Shown here: in pieces, positions 17,437 through 25,313 of the stretch
Numbering within the stretch: position 1 is the stretch's first letter
How the letters are laid out: each line of letters opens with the position of its first letter
Origin: Paenibacillus lupini
Lineage (GTDB): Bacteria > Bacillota > Bacilli > Paenibacillales > Paenibacillaceae
Direction of reading: 5' to 3'
Assembly: GCF_011761355.1 (NCBI RefSeq)
Contig: NZ_JAASRW010000009.1
Location: 1 to 64,000 of the forward strand
DNA: 64,000 nt
The notes under the pieces: model-generated
What the model saw: only the letters and a program-made list of their open reading frames with translations
Database searches by the model: none
Told to the model about the DNA's origin: nothing
Position numbers and translations under genes: made by a program

Positions 17437-18158
17437 TGACAGATACGCATGTATGGTTTGAAAAGCTGATGGGGGAGAATGGGATATCTTTATCCCCTAA
17501 GCAGCTTGAGCAGTTTGATACGTATCACCGCGTGCTAGTAGAGTGGAATGAACGGATGAACTTAACGGGGATTACAGAGCGGGATGCCGTTTTTGAGAAG
17601 CATTTCTACGATTCGATCTCGCTCTCGTTCTTCGTGAATATGAAGGACGTTCGGAAAATTGCTGATATCGGTTCAGGAGCAGGATTCCCAAGTATTCCGT
17701 TAAAAATCTGCTTCCCACATCTGAAGGTCGTAATTGTAGATTCGTTAAATAAACGGATTCAATTCTTGAATCAACTGGTTACGGATCTTGGACTAGAAGA
17801 TGTAAACTGTGTTCACGGCCGTGCAGAAGATCTCGCAAGAATGCCGGAATATCGAGATTCCTTCGATCTCGTTACAGCAAGAGCAGTTGCACGTCTTAAT
17901 GTGTTGAATGAGTTTTGTTTACCGTTTACCCGTAGGTATGGTTTATTCGCTGCAATGAAAGGTTCACAAAGTGTAGAAGAGGTTAAGGAAGCGGGAGTAA
18001 GCCTTCGAGAGCTAAGAGGGAAGGTTCGTGCAGAGCATGCATTCAAGCTTCCTTTCGAGCAATCGGAGCGACATATCGTCCTGATTGAGAAGACGGATTC
18101 TACGCCTAAAAAATATCCACGTAAAGCGGGAACACCACTTAAACAACCACTTGTTTAA
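17436..18158 (+). CDS. rsmG: 16S rRNA (guanine-N7) methyltransferase RsmG
   Basis: RsmG methylates G527 (E. coli numbering) of 16S rRNA using S-adenosylmethionine. The 240-residue product has the SAM-binding motif IADIGSGAGFPSIPLKI near residue 75. The ATG overlaps the mnmG stop by one base. A 42-bp palindrome containing parS begins 7 bases after its stop. Confidence 0.97.
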   Translation: MTDTHVWFEKLMGENGISLSPKQLEQFDTYHRVLVEWNERMNLTGITERDAVFEKHFYDSISLSFFVNMKDVRKIADIGSGAGFPSIPLKICFPHLKVVIVDSLNKRIQFLNQLVTDLGLEDVNCVHGRAEDLARMPEYRDSFDLVTARAVARLNVLNEFCLPFTRRYGLFAAMKGSQSVEEVKEAGVSLRELRGKVRAEHAFKLPFEQSERHIVLIEKTDSTPKKYPRKAGTPLKQPLV

Positions 18159-18164
18159 GTCATT

Positions 18165-18206
18165 ATAAACCTCTGTATGTTTCACGTGAAACATACAGAG
18201 GTTTAT
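18165..18206. promoter_or_regulatory. parS: parS site inside a 42-bp perfect palindrome
   Basis: TGTTTCACGTGAAACA at 18178-18193 fits the parS consensus TGTTNCACGTGAAACA exactly and should be a ParB/Spo0J loading site. The symmetry continues outward for 13 more base pairs on each side, giving a perfect 42-bp palindrome (18165-18206, centre 18185/18186). It lies just after rsmG and about 300 bases before noc; the long palindrome may double as a transcription terminator for the mnmE-mnmG-rsmG operon, though the following bases are only moderately T-rich. Confidence 0.92.
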
Positions 18207-18481
18207 TTGTGTACATTGGAAATTATAAAAAGATCAAGCAGGAAATTGTCTATTTGAAGTCGAAATATTAGAATTATAGATGAGACCCGGCACAAGTGAT
18301 AATAGGATATGACTGGGGATCGCGATCAGTCTATTAAACGAGGTTGTCTTTTAATAGGGAATAAAGATAAAATGGTAGTAACGGTAAGAAAACCAATTAC
18401 CGTTGATGCATAGTAGCACATCTTGGAAACCAACCCGTTTTACGGCAACTGGTTTCTTGATCGGGTGGTAGAGCAGATAAT
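18207..18481 (+). other. Leader region of noc
   Basis: This 275-base gap between the parS palindrome and noc has no credible frame. The arms GAAACCA and TGGTTTC near 18426-18455 could form a hairpin shortly before the noc start. Nothing else was recognised. Confidence 0.3.
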
Positions 18482-19300
18482 ATGAAAGAATCATTTTCCC
18501 GTTTGTTCGGTCTGAGTGATCAGCGGAGCGGTCAAGAAGAGGTTCGGCAAATTCCTATTCAAGATATTGATACGAGTCCGTTCCAACCAAGAACAATCTT
18601 CGATGATGAACGTATCGATGAGTTGTGCCAAACGATTAAAACGCATGGTATTATTCAGCCAATTGTCGTTCGCGCCAGAAATGGCAGATATGAGATTATA
18701 GCAGGGGAGCGTCGCTGGCGTGCGGTTACGAAGCTTGGTTTCGAAACTATTCCAGCTATTATTCGCGAATTTAATGATTCGCAGACGGCATCCATTGCTC
18801 TGATCGAGAATCTTCAGCGTGAGAATTTGACAGCTATTGAGGAAGCGATTGCCTATCAGAAGCTGATTGAGCTTCATGAGCTGACGCAGGAAAGTTTAGC
18901 TCAGCGTTTAGGTAAAAGCCAATCCACAATTGCGAATAAGCTGCGTTTGCTCGGGTTAAACGAAACGGTTAAGAATGCGCTTGCTGGTCGAAAAATATCA
19001 GAGCGTCATGCTAGAGCATTGTTGTCGCTGGATACGGAAGAACTGCAGAACCAGGTGCTGGAAGAGATCATTACGAAGGAATTAAACGTCAAACAGACGG
19101 AGAATCGTATTGCCTCGCTGAAGGAAGAACCTAAACCAAAGCAAACCAAACGTTTTGCTATGCCGAAAAATACTCGACTGGCCTTTAATACTATTCGCCA
19201 AGCTGTACAGATGGTTTCGAGCACGGGAATGGAAATTAAGGCAGACGAAAAAGATCTTGGCGATTTCTACGAAATTACTATTCATATACCGAAAAGTTAG
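18482..19300 (+). CDS. noc: Nucleoid occlusion protein Noc
   Basis: Noc is a ParB paralogue and CTPase that binds its own DNA sites and stops the division machinery assembling over the chromosome. The 272-residue product begins MKESFSRLFGLSDQ, matching the N-terminal amphipathic helix by which Noc attaches to the membrane, which tells it apart from ParB. A ParB/Sulfiredoxin CTP-binding core follows (SPFQPRTIFDD; GERRWRAV; ENLQRENLTAIEEA), then a helix-turn-helix (LAQRLGKSQSTIANKLRLL). Its place between rsmG and parA is conserved in Bacillales. Confidence 0.95.
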   Translation: MKESFSRLFGLSDQRSGQEEVRQIPIQDIDTSPFQPRTIFDDERIDELCQTIKTHGIIQPIVVRARNGRYEIIAGERRWRAVTKLGFETIPAIIREFNDSQTASIALIENLQRENLTAIEEAIAYQKLIELHELTQESLAQRLGKSQSTIANKLRLLGLNETVKNALAGRKISERHARALLSLDTEELQNQVLEEIITKELNVKQTENRIASLKEEPKPKQTKRFAMPKNTRLAFNTIRQAVQMVSSTGMEIKADEKDLGDFYEITIHIPKS

Positions 19301-19448
19301 CTTTGCGTAATCATTTATGATGAACGTAATAGTACTTCTCTGGGCCGTCCTCTATGAGGGCGGCAAAACCGTTTATACCGATACGTTTCACCGTTAGCGT
19401 AATCGTCATCATGGGAATAAAAGTTTGGAGACATAGAGGTGAACAAGT

Positions 19449-20222
19449 TTGTCTAAGATTATTGCAATAGCCAACCAAAAGGGCGGTGTTGGTAAAACAA
19501 CAACGTCTGTTAACTTAGGGGCATGTCTTGCAACACTCGGTAAACGAGTACTGTTGGTCGATATAGATCCTCAGGGCAACACGACAAGTGGTATTGGTAT
19601 TAACAAAGCAGATGTAAACAATTGTATTTACGATATCCTGATTAATGATGTCCATCCAAAGGATGCGATGTTTGAAACGAAGATTGAAGGTCTCAAAATC
19701 ATCCCGGCTACGATTCAGTTAGCGGGTGCGGAGATTGAGATGGTACCAACGATCTCGCGGGAGCTCCGTTTGAAGAAGGCATTGCACTTGGTGAAGGATC
19801 AATTTGATTACGTCCTAATTGATTGTCCGCCATCACTTGGTCTGTTGACGATTAATTCATTGACTGCAGCTGATTCAGTTATCATTCCTATACAATGCGA
19901 ATATTACGCGCTGGAAGGTTTAAGCCAGCTCTTAAATACAGTTAGACTCGTTCAAAAACATCTTAATACTTCCCTTCAAATTGAAGGTGTTCTATTAACG
20001 ATGCTTGATGCTCGGACGAATCTTGGTATTCAAGTTATTGAAGAAGTTAAGAAGTATTTCCAACAAAAGGTGTACCAAACGATCATTCCTCGTAATGTTC
20101 GTTTGAGTGAGGCTCCATCACATGGTGAGGCTATTATTACGTATGACCCAAGATCTAAAGGTGCTGAAGTATATCTTGAACTTGCTAAGGAAGTGATCAT
20201 GTATGAGCAAGCGGCTAGGTAG
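19449..20222 (+). CDS. parA: Chromosome-partitioning ATPase ParA (Soj)
   Basis: ParA/Soj is a deviant Walker ATPase that works with ParB in segregation of the origin and regulates DnaA. The 257-residue product starts at TTG 19449, with GAGGTG 7 bases upstream, and has KGGVGKTTT at about residues 10-18 and DIDPQGN and DCPPSLG motifs. The last 20 bases overlap the start of parB. Confidence 0.96.
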   Translation: MSKIIAIANQKGGVGKTTTSVNLGACLATLGKRVLLVDIDPQGNTTSGIGINKADVNNCIYDILINDVHPKDAMFETKIEGLKIIPATIQLAGAEIEMVPTISRELRLKKALHLVKDQFDYVLIDCPPSLGLLTINSLTAADSVIIPIQCEYYALEGLSQLLNTVRLVQKHLNTSLQIEGVLLTMLDARTNLGIQVIEEVKKYFQQKVYQTIIPRNVRLSEAPSHGEAIITYDPRSKGAEVYLELAKEVIMYEQAAR

Positions 20223-21060
20223 AGGACTTGATGCGCTTATTCCATCGCTTTCGGTAAGCGAAGACGATAAAGTTATTGAGATTCAATTGACGCAATTACG
20301 TCCTAACCCGTATCAACCACGTAAGACCTTTGATGATGATTCCATTAGGGAATTAGCAGAATCGATTAAACAACATGGCGTCATTCAGCCGATTATCGTT
20401 CGTACCGTATTAAAAGGCTATGAGATTGTTGCAGGAGAAAGACGTTTCCGTGCTTCTCAGCTTTGCGGTAATCCTACGGTTCCAGCAGTTGTTCGATCTT
20501 TCTCTGATCAACAGGTTATGGAGATTGCTTTAATTGAGAACCTGCAGCGCGAGGATTTAAATGCAATTGAAACAGCAATGGCCTATCAAGGACTGATGGA
20601 TAAGTTCAAGCTTACTCAGGAGGAGCTATCCATGAAGGTTGGTAAATCGCGCTCGCATATTGCCAACTTCCTGCGTCTTCTCGCTTTGCCGACAGAGATC
20701 AAAGACAATGTTTCACGTGGAACAATATCGATGGGGCATGCAAGAGCATTGGTCGGTATTAAAGATGCAGTTGTCCAAAAGGAAATGGCCGATCGGACCG
20801 TAAGTCTGGGATGGAGTGTTCGTGATCTTGAGGAAGCGATTCAGAAGCTTGAAGTAAAAGAGGCTGCAGAAGCGACAAAAGCAAAAGCTAAATCGAAGAA
20901 GCGTGACCCTTATATTGAAAGTCTAGAAGAGTCTTTGAGAGATCGCTTCAAAACAACTGTTAAAATTAAACAGCAAAAAGAAAAAGGGAAAATCGAGCTG
21001 CAATATTACAACAAACAAGATCTGGAACGGCTTCTCGAGATTCTCCAGAATATGGCTTAA
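20203..21060 (+). CDS. parB: Chromosome-partitioning protein ParB (Spo0J)
   Basis: ParB is a CTP-dependent clamp loaded at parS that organises the origin and recruits SMC. The 285-residue product has RPNPYQPRKTFDD, the CTP-binding GERRFRAS motif, ENLQREDLNAIETA and a helix-turn-helix (LSMKVGKSRSHIANFLRLL). It begins inside the end of parA. As in B. subtilis, a parS site lies within the gene. Confidence 0.96.
   Translation: MSKRLGRGLDALIPSLSVSEDDKVIEIQLTQLRPNPYQPRKTFDDDSIRELAESIKQHGVIQPIIVRTVLKGYEIVAGERRFRASQLCGNPTVPAVVRSFSDQQVMEIALIENLQREDLNAIETAMAYQGLMDKFKLTQEELSMKVGKSRSHIANFLRLLALPTEIKDNVSRGTISMGHARALVGIKDAVVQKEMADRTVSLGWSVRDLEEAIQKLEVKEAAEATKAKAKSKKRDPYIESLEESLRDRFKTTVKIKQQKEKGKIELQYYNKQDLERLLEILQNMA
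20709..20724. promoter_or_regulatory. parS: parS site within parB
   Basis: TGTTTCACGTGGAACA is the exact reverse complement of the canonical B. subtilis parS sequence TGTTCCACGTGAAACA, which also lies inside spo0J there. It is a second ParB loading site, 2.5 kb from the first. Confidence 0.9.
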
Positions 21061-21074
21061 TAGATGTATAAATC

Positions 21075-21127
21075 TAGCATACCAAAGTTGTAATCTTTGA
21101 AACGAAAGATTAAACTAAGGTATGCTA
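21075..21127 (+). terminator. Nested hairpin after parB, probable terminator
   Basis: TAGCATACC (21075-21083) pairs with GGTATGCTA (21119-21127), enclosing a second hairpin AATCTTT/AAAGATT (21092-21098 with 21105-21111). Only a weak T-rich stretch follows (TTGTTATGTCTT). It lies 15 bases after the parB stop. Confidence 0.5.
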
Positions 21128-21263
21128 TTGTTATGTCTTAAGGTGCCTTTATTTTGCAGCTTAGAACGTTTTAATCTGGAACAACCTAAGCAGATCTATA
21201 ACAGGAGAAACTATCAATTCTTGGATTTGGAAATAGGGAAGTAGAGGAAGGAGGAGAGGGGTA

Positions 21264-22421
21264 ATGGAAGGGATTATTTATTTGGATCACGCGGCGACCT
21301 CTTGGCCTAAACCACCAAGCGTACTCGAGGCGATGCAGTATGCGATGCTTCACGAAGCTGCAAATCCAGGGCGTGGCAGCCACCGGATGGCAGTTCAAGC
21401 AAGCCGTGTATTGTTTGATACAAGGAAGCAATTGAGTAAATTGTTTCGAATTAAAAATCCGAACGATATAGCATTTACGTCAAATACGACTGCAGCACTG
21501 AATATGGCGATAAAAGGCTGGGTCAAAACCGGTGATCATGTTATTGCAACTTCAGTAGAACATAATTCGGTGAGACGGCCACTTGAGTATATGAAGCATG
21601 CGCTAGGTATCCATGTAACCTATGTTGAGTCTGATGAAGAAGGGCATGTTGAAGTCGATCGAATTGCAGAAGCCATAACTGCACAAACTTCATTAATTAT
21701 CGTTACTCACAGCTCAAATCTTCTCGGTACGATCACGCCCGTTGCACAGATTGGTGAACTTGCGAGAAGCAGAGGGATTAAGCTGTTGGTTGATGCTGCT
21801 CAGAGCGCTGGTATTTTGGATATTGATGTTGAGGCAATGGGTATCGATATGCTGGCATTCCCAGGGCATAAAGGTCTGCTTGGCCCACAAGGCACAGGAG
21901 GCTTGTACATCCATCCTAACTTAGATCTCGTGCCACAGTTGCATGGTGGGACGGGAAGCCAATCTGAGGCTCCTGAGCAGCCTAACGTGCGTCCAGATAG
22001 GTATGAGGCGGGAACGCAAAATACACCCGGCCTAGCGGGGCTGAAGGCGGGTGTTCAATATATCCTGCATGAGACGGTACATAACATCCATACTAAGGAA
22101 TGGGTGTTAACCCAGCGACTCATGGAGGGGCTTTTGCCGATTAATGGAGTTAGAATTCTTGGGCCGAAATTAGGCGAAGAGAGAACTGGAATTGTCGCAT
22201 TTGTTGTTGAAGGAATCGATCCGTCCGAGATGTCTTTCATTCTCGATCAGCATTATCAAATCGCGGTGCGGGCAGGTTTCCACTGCTCACCTCTGGCCCA
22301 TGCCTGCGCAGGGACGACAGGAACAGGCGCAGTGCGAGCGAGTGTAGGTTGTTTTACAACAGAGCAAGAAGCGGATGCCCTTGTTACAGCAGTGAAAGAA
22401 ATACGGAAGCAATACTCTTAG
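21264..22421 (+). CDS. Class V aminotransferase, cysteine desulfurase family
   Basis: The 385-residue PLP enzyme begins MEGIIYLDHAATSWPKP, typical of the NifS/SufS fold. The PLP lysine is Lys203 (FPGHKGLLG), a substrate-contact histidine lies in SVEHNSV, and the candidate persulfide cysteine is Cys341 in the loop AGFHCSPLAH. This resembles the EF2568-like branch of cysteine desulfurase homologues, whose substrate (cysteine or selenocysteine) is not settled. It has its own GGAGGAG ribosome site. A DUF3343 putative Se/S carrier is encoded 1.2 kb downstream. Confidence 0.85.
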   Translation: MEGIIYLDHAATSWPKPPSVLEAMQYAMLHEAANPGRGSHRMAVQASRVLFDTRKQLSKLFRIKNPNDIAFTSNTTAALNMAIKGWVKTGDHVIATSVEHNSVRRPLEYMKHALGIHVTYVESDEEGHVEVDRIAEAITAQTSLIIVTHSSNLLGTITPVAQIGELARSRGIKLLVDAAQSAGILDIDVEAMGIDMLAFPGHKGLLGPQGTGGLYIHPNLDLVPQLHGGTGSQSEAPEQPNVRPDRYEAGTQNTPGLAGLKAGVQYILHETVHNIHTKEWVLTQRLMEGLLPINGVRILGPKLGEERTGIVAFVVEGIDPSEMSFILDQHYQIAVRAGFHCSPLAHACAGTTGTGAVRASVGCFTTEQEADALVTAVKEIRKQYS

Positions 22422-22448
22422 CATAATTTTCTGGGGGCGGAAGTTCGA

Positions 22449-22931
22449 ATGGATGAGTGGACAAATAACCCGATGAATGGGGTTACGGTTGTACTGGCAT
22501 TGTTGGTCATCGTGTTATTTATTAGAGTTTCAATCGTTAGCAGAAGAATGAAGAAGCTTAGAAAGCAGTATGTGGAAGTGATGGGCAACACAGGAATCAC
22601 AAATTTAGAGGACGTTATTATCGATCTGAAGCAGTCAATTACAGCACAAGAGCTGCAAAGCGAAAAACTGCAAAAACAGCTGGAACAAGTGAGAAATTTG
22701 CAGCAACAGGAAAAGGGACGTGTAGGTGTACTTCGCTACAATGCATTCTCTGATCAGGGTAGTGATCTAAGCTTCTCAATTGCAGTCGTGAATGCATCGC
22801 AGGATGGGGTTGTGATCTCGGGCTTGCATAGCAGGGACAACACGTATGTGTATGCCAAGCCAATAAATAAAGGTGAATCGAACTATACGCTTACACCAGA
22901 AGAGCGCAAGGCGATTGCCGAAGCAAAATAG
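22449..22931 (+). CDS. DUF4446 family membrane-anchored protein
   Basis: The 160-residue protein has one N-terminal membrane segment (about residues 10-27), a coiled-coil-prone stretch (about 45-85, rich in Gln/Glu/Lys) and a conserved C-terminal domain (GVLRYNAFSDQGSDLSFSIA, then VISGLHSRD). This matches DUF4446, a family of unknown function found near parB in Bacillales. It lies 27 bases after the aminotransferase, probably in one operon, and ends one base from the convergent yyaC. Confidence 0.85.
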   Translation: MDEWTNNPMNGVTVVLALLVIVLFIRVSIVSRRMKKLRKQYVEVMGNTGITNLEDVIIDLKQSITAQELQSEKLQKQLEQVRNLQQQEKGRVGVLRYNAFSDQGSDLSFSIAVVNASQDGVVISGLHSRDNTYVYAKPINKGESNYTLTPEERKAIAEAK

Positions 22932-22932
22932 T

Positions 22933-23550
22933 TTAATTAGTGTGGGGATGTTCCAAAGCGGCTGCCTGTTCTCTGGAACGGGAAGAAGCATGAATGCTGT
23001 TCATGATGGAGGAGAATAAGCTCGAAGCAATGATATCCGCCATCTTCATAACTAGGTGAAGACGGGTGTTTTGCAGGACGAAATATTCCATAAAGCCTCC
23101 GACATTTACGATGCCGGTAATATGAATATCGCCTACAGGCGGAAGCTCTTTGTTCACACCAGCACCAGGCCTTACGGGTCCTGTACCGACTTGAATGGAT
23201 CCGATGCTTGCCACTTGTCCAAGACAGGCGTCAATACCGATAACAAAAGGTTTGTGATAGGTGCGATTGATCTGATGGAGAATCTCTTCGAGGTTCATGG
23301 CATGTACAGGCTCTTCTAGAGTGCCGTATAGGGAGAAGTGAGGGCTTTTGTATTTGGAAAGTGTCGTGCCAATCAGAGGGCCAAGGGAATCACCGGTAGA
23401 GCGGTCCGTGCCAACACAGACAATGACAATCGGTCGTCCTGCGGACATTTCATCAAGCATCAGAGAAAGCCGGCCTACGATCTGTCCAACAGCGTTCGCT
23501 TCCGTGTGAGGCACCTTCAATGGTACATCCTTCAAAAATGATAGTTTCAT
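22933..23550 (-). CDS. yyaC: Spore protease-like protein YyaC
   Basis: This 205-residue protein matches YyaC, a sporulation protein related to the germination protease GPR and the HybD peptidase fold. Motifs include IVCVGTDRSTGDSLGPLIG near residue 42, GIDACLGQ and GDIHITGIVNVGGFMEY. In B. subtilis it lies next to spo0J, as it does nearly here. Its presence supports an endospore-forming host. The stop is one base from that of the DUF4446 gene on the other strand, with no terminator between. Confidence 0.9.
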   Translation of the reverse strand: MKLSFLKDVPLKVPHTEANAVGQIVGRLSLMLDEMSAGRPIVIVCVGTDRSTGDSLGPLIGTTLSKYKSPHFSLYGTLEEPVHAMNLEEILHQINRTYHKPFVIGIDACLGQVASIGSIQVGTGPVRPGAGVNKELPPVGDIHITGIVNVGGFMEYFVLQNTRLHLVMKMADIIASSLFSSIMNSIHASSRSREQAAALEHPHTN

Positions 23551-23665
23551 AGAATCCCCTCCGTAAATGCCAATATGATACTAGTATATGGATAGGACAA
23601 CCATTTTATACGTTGCGAAGCCAATAGTTTCGTTGTTTTAGGTGAAGGAGAGGAGAAATACGGTT

Positions 23666-23905
23666 ATGTTAATTGCTTTCGATTCGACGCAGCAGGCGCT
23701 TCGTGCAGAAATGCTGCTGGAATATGCAGAGATTGAGATCGATATATGTCCGACGCCAAAAGAAATTACAGCGGGCTGCGCGTTATCGATTCATTTTCCA
23801 GAAGAGGATCTGCATACGGTAAAGCATGTAATTGAAACAGAAGACGTAGCGATCCGGGGAGTGTTTAAGCCGGCTGCGGCGGGGTATGAAGAAGTAATAC
23901 TGTAA
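23666..23905 (+). CDS. DUF3343 protein, putative Se/S carrier
   Basis: The start is set at ATG 23666, since AGGAG lies 10 bases before it; an upstream in-frame GTG would be inside the ribosome site. The 79-residue product (MLIAFDSTQQALRAEMLL...PTPKEITAGCALSI) fits DUF3343, proposed in the literature as a selenium/sulfur carrier. The conserved cysteine is in AGCALSI. It is followed 15 bases later by the mscS gene. Carrier function is inference from the family and the nearby desulfurase-like gene. Confidence 0.8.
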   Translation: MLIAFDSTQQALRAEMLLEYAEIEIDICPTPKEITAGCALSIHFPEEDLHTVKHVIETEDVAIRGVFKPAAAGYEEVIL

Positions 23906-23920
23906 GCGAGGTAAGAGACA

Positions 23921-24796
23921 ATGAATATTAAAGCCTACTTTGATGATTTCGCGACATGGATAACAAACGAGACAACTTGGGAAGGTTTTGGACAATCACT
24001 CTTCCGCATTGTAGTTATTATCATCATTGGGCAGCTTAGTATATGGCTCGCGAACAAAACGATTGATCGGGTCGTATTAAATCGGTCTGAGAGCCGTCTT
24101 GTTATGCAGACAAGAAGAATGACAACAGTCGGCAAGTTGATCAAAAATATTATCTCCTACGCTGGTTATTTCATTATTGGGATGCTAGTACTAGATGAGT
24201 TTGGCGTACAGCTTGCACCTCTTCTAGCTGGGGCAGGAGTTATTGGCCTAGCAATTGGCTTTGGTGCACAAAGCTTAGTGAAAGATATTATTACAGGATT
24301 CTTTATCATATTTGAGGATCAATTTGCTGTAGGCGATGTGATTCAGACGGGAACTTTCAAAGGGACGGTTGAGGTCATCGGCCTTCGGGCAACGCGGATC
24401 CATAGCTGGACAGGAGAGGTGCATATTATTCCGAATGGAATGATCAATGAGGTAACTAACTTCTCCATGCATAACTCCATTGCTTTTATCGATGTGTCTA
24501 TTGGTTATGAAGAAGATGCGGAACGTGCGATTACAATCATCCGTAAGGAATTAGAACGGTTTGAGGATAGCAACCTGGTCAAGCGTCCAGAGGTGCTTGG
24601 TATCCAGACCATGCTTTCCACGGAGGTTAAGGTACGTATTACGGCTGAATGTCTTCCTAATATGAATGGGGTAGTCGCAAGATCACTTAATGCGTACATT
24701 AAAAAAGTGCTGGACGATCACGGGATTGACATCCCGTATCCACGAATGGTAACGTATCATCGCAATGAAAGGGGCGGCGATCCGAATGGAGCGTAA
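23921..24796 (+). CDS. Small-conductance mechanosensitive channel (MscS family)
   Basis: The 291-residue protein has three predicted membrane segments, including LFRIVVIIIIGQLSIWLA and IISYAGYFIIGMLVLDEF, and the pore helix LLAGAGVIGLAIGFGAQSLVKDIITGFFIIFEDQF, the hallmark of MscS. A cytoplasmic beta/alpha domain follows. Such channels release solutes on osmotic downshock. It overlaps the next gene by 11 bases. Confidence 0.92.
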   Translation: MNIKAYFDDFATWITNETTWEGFGQSLFRIVVIIIIGQLSIWLANKTIDRVVLNRSESRLVMQTRRMTTVGKLIKNIISYAGYFIIGMLVLDEFGVQLAPLLAGAGVIGLAIGFGAQSLVKDIITGFFIIFEDQFAVGDVIQTGTFKGTVEVIGLRATRIHSWTGEVHIIPNGMINEVTNFSMHNSIAFIDVSIGYEEDAERAITIIRKELERFEDSNLVKRPEVLGIQTMLSTEVKVRITAECLPNMNGVVARSLNAYIKKVLDDHGIDIPYPRMVTYHRNERGGDPNGA

Positions 24797-25004
24797 ACAA
24801 TTCGAGCTTGGCGATATCGTTCAAATGAAGAAGCAGCATCCCTGCGGCTCCAACGAAATGGAGATTATTCGAATGGGGATGGATATTCGTATCAAATGCG
24901 TAGGATGCAAGCATAGTGTTCTAATCCCGAGAGCCAAATTCGAGAAGAACATGAAGAAAGTACTACGATCAACTGCTGATTCAGGGCAGAATGAGCAAGC
25001 CTGA
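24786..25004 (+). CDS. DUF951 family protein (YyzM-like)
   Basis: Starting at ATG 24786 the 72-residue product begins MERKQFELGDIVQMKKQHPCG and includes IRIKCVGCKHSVLIPRAKFEK, the DUF951 signature. The two cysteines of CVGC and the earlier Cys in HPCG suggest metal binding, but function is unknown. The ribosome site AAAGGGG lies within the end of the mscS gene, so the two are coupled. A start at 24765 is possible but less family-like. Confidence 0.85.
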   Translation: MERKQFELGDIVQMKKQHPCGSNEMEIIRMGMDIRIKCVGCKHSVLIPRAKFEKNMKKVLRSTADSGQNEQA

Positions 25005-25024
25005 AAATATTTTTCATGAAACTG

Positions 25025-25053
25025 TTGCATTGGGACAAGTCATATGATAATAT
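25025..25053 (+). promoter_or_regulatory. Promoter of tRNA-Ser
   Basis: TTGCAT (25025-25030), a 17-base spacer and TAATAT (25048-25053) form a sigma-A-like promoter about 20 bases upstream of the tRNA gene. Confidence 0.6.
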
Positions 25054-25073
25054 AGTTTTTGCTTGACACTCGC

Positions 25074-25164
25074 GGAGAGGTACCCAAGAGGCCCAAGGGG
25101 GCTGACTCGAAATCAGCTAGGCGTGTCAAAGCGTGCGTGGGTTCGAATCCCACCTTCTCCGCCA
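25074..25164 (+). tRNA. tRNA-Ser (anticodon CGA)
   Basis: The 91-base gene folds as a class II tRNA. The acceptor stem GGAGAGG pairs with CTTCTCC, followed by discriminator G and encoded CCA. The anticodon stem GCTGA/TCAGC holds the loop CTCGAAA, so the anticodon is CGA, reading UCG. There is a long variable arm, and the T arm contains GGTTCGAATCC. A terminator follows at 25203. Confidence 0.96.
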
Positions 25165-25202
25165 TACAACGTAAACAACGCTACGGCGGTTACATAGTAA
25201 AG

Positions 25203-25235
25203 AAGCTCCTACGGTTATACGTAGGGGCTTTTTTT
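25203..25235 (+). terminator. Terminator after tRNA-Ser
   Basis: An 11-bp stem (25203-25213 with 25220-25230, one G-T pair) is followed by a run of T. Confidence 0.85.
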
Positions 25236-25261
25236 ATGTTCTTTTGTATTCAAAGGTATGA

Positions 25262-25302
25262 TAATATGTTAACCACAATAATAAAAATAAGTTAACATAT
25301 TA
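25262..25302. promoter_or_regulatory. Inverted repeat upstream of FAD dehydrogenase, possible operator
   Basis: TAATATGTTAAC (25262-25273) and GTTAACATATTA (25291-25302) form a perfect 12-bp inverted repeat separated by 17 A/T-rich bases. The right arm ends 11 bases before the ATG, next to the ribosome site. A dimeric repressor site is plausible; an RNA hairpin in the leader is the alternative. Confidence 0.5.
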
Positions 25303-25313
25303 GGGTGATAAAA

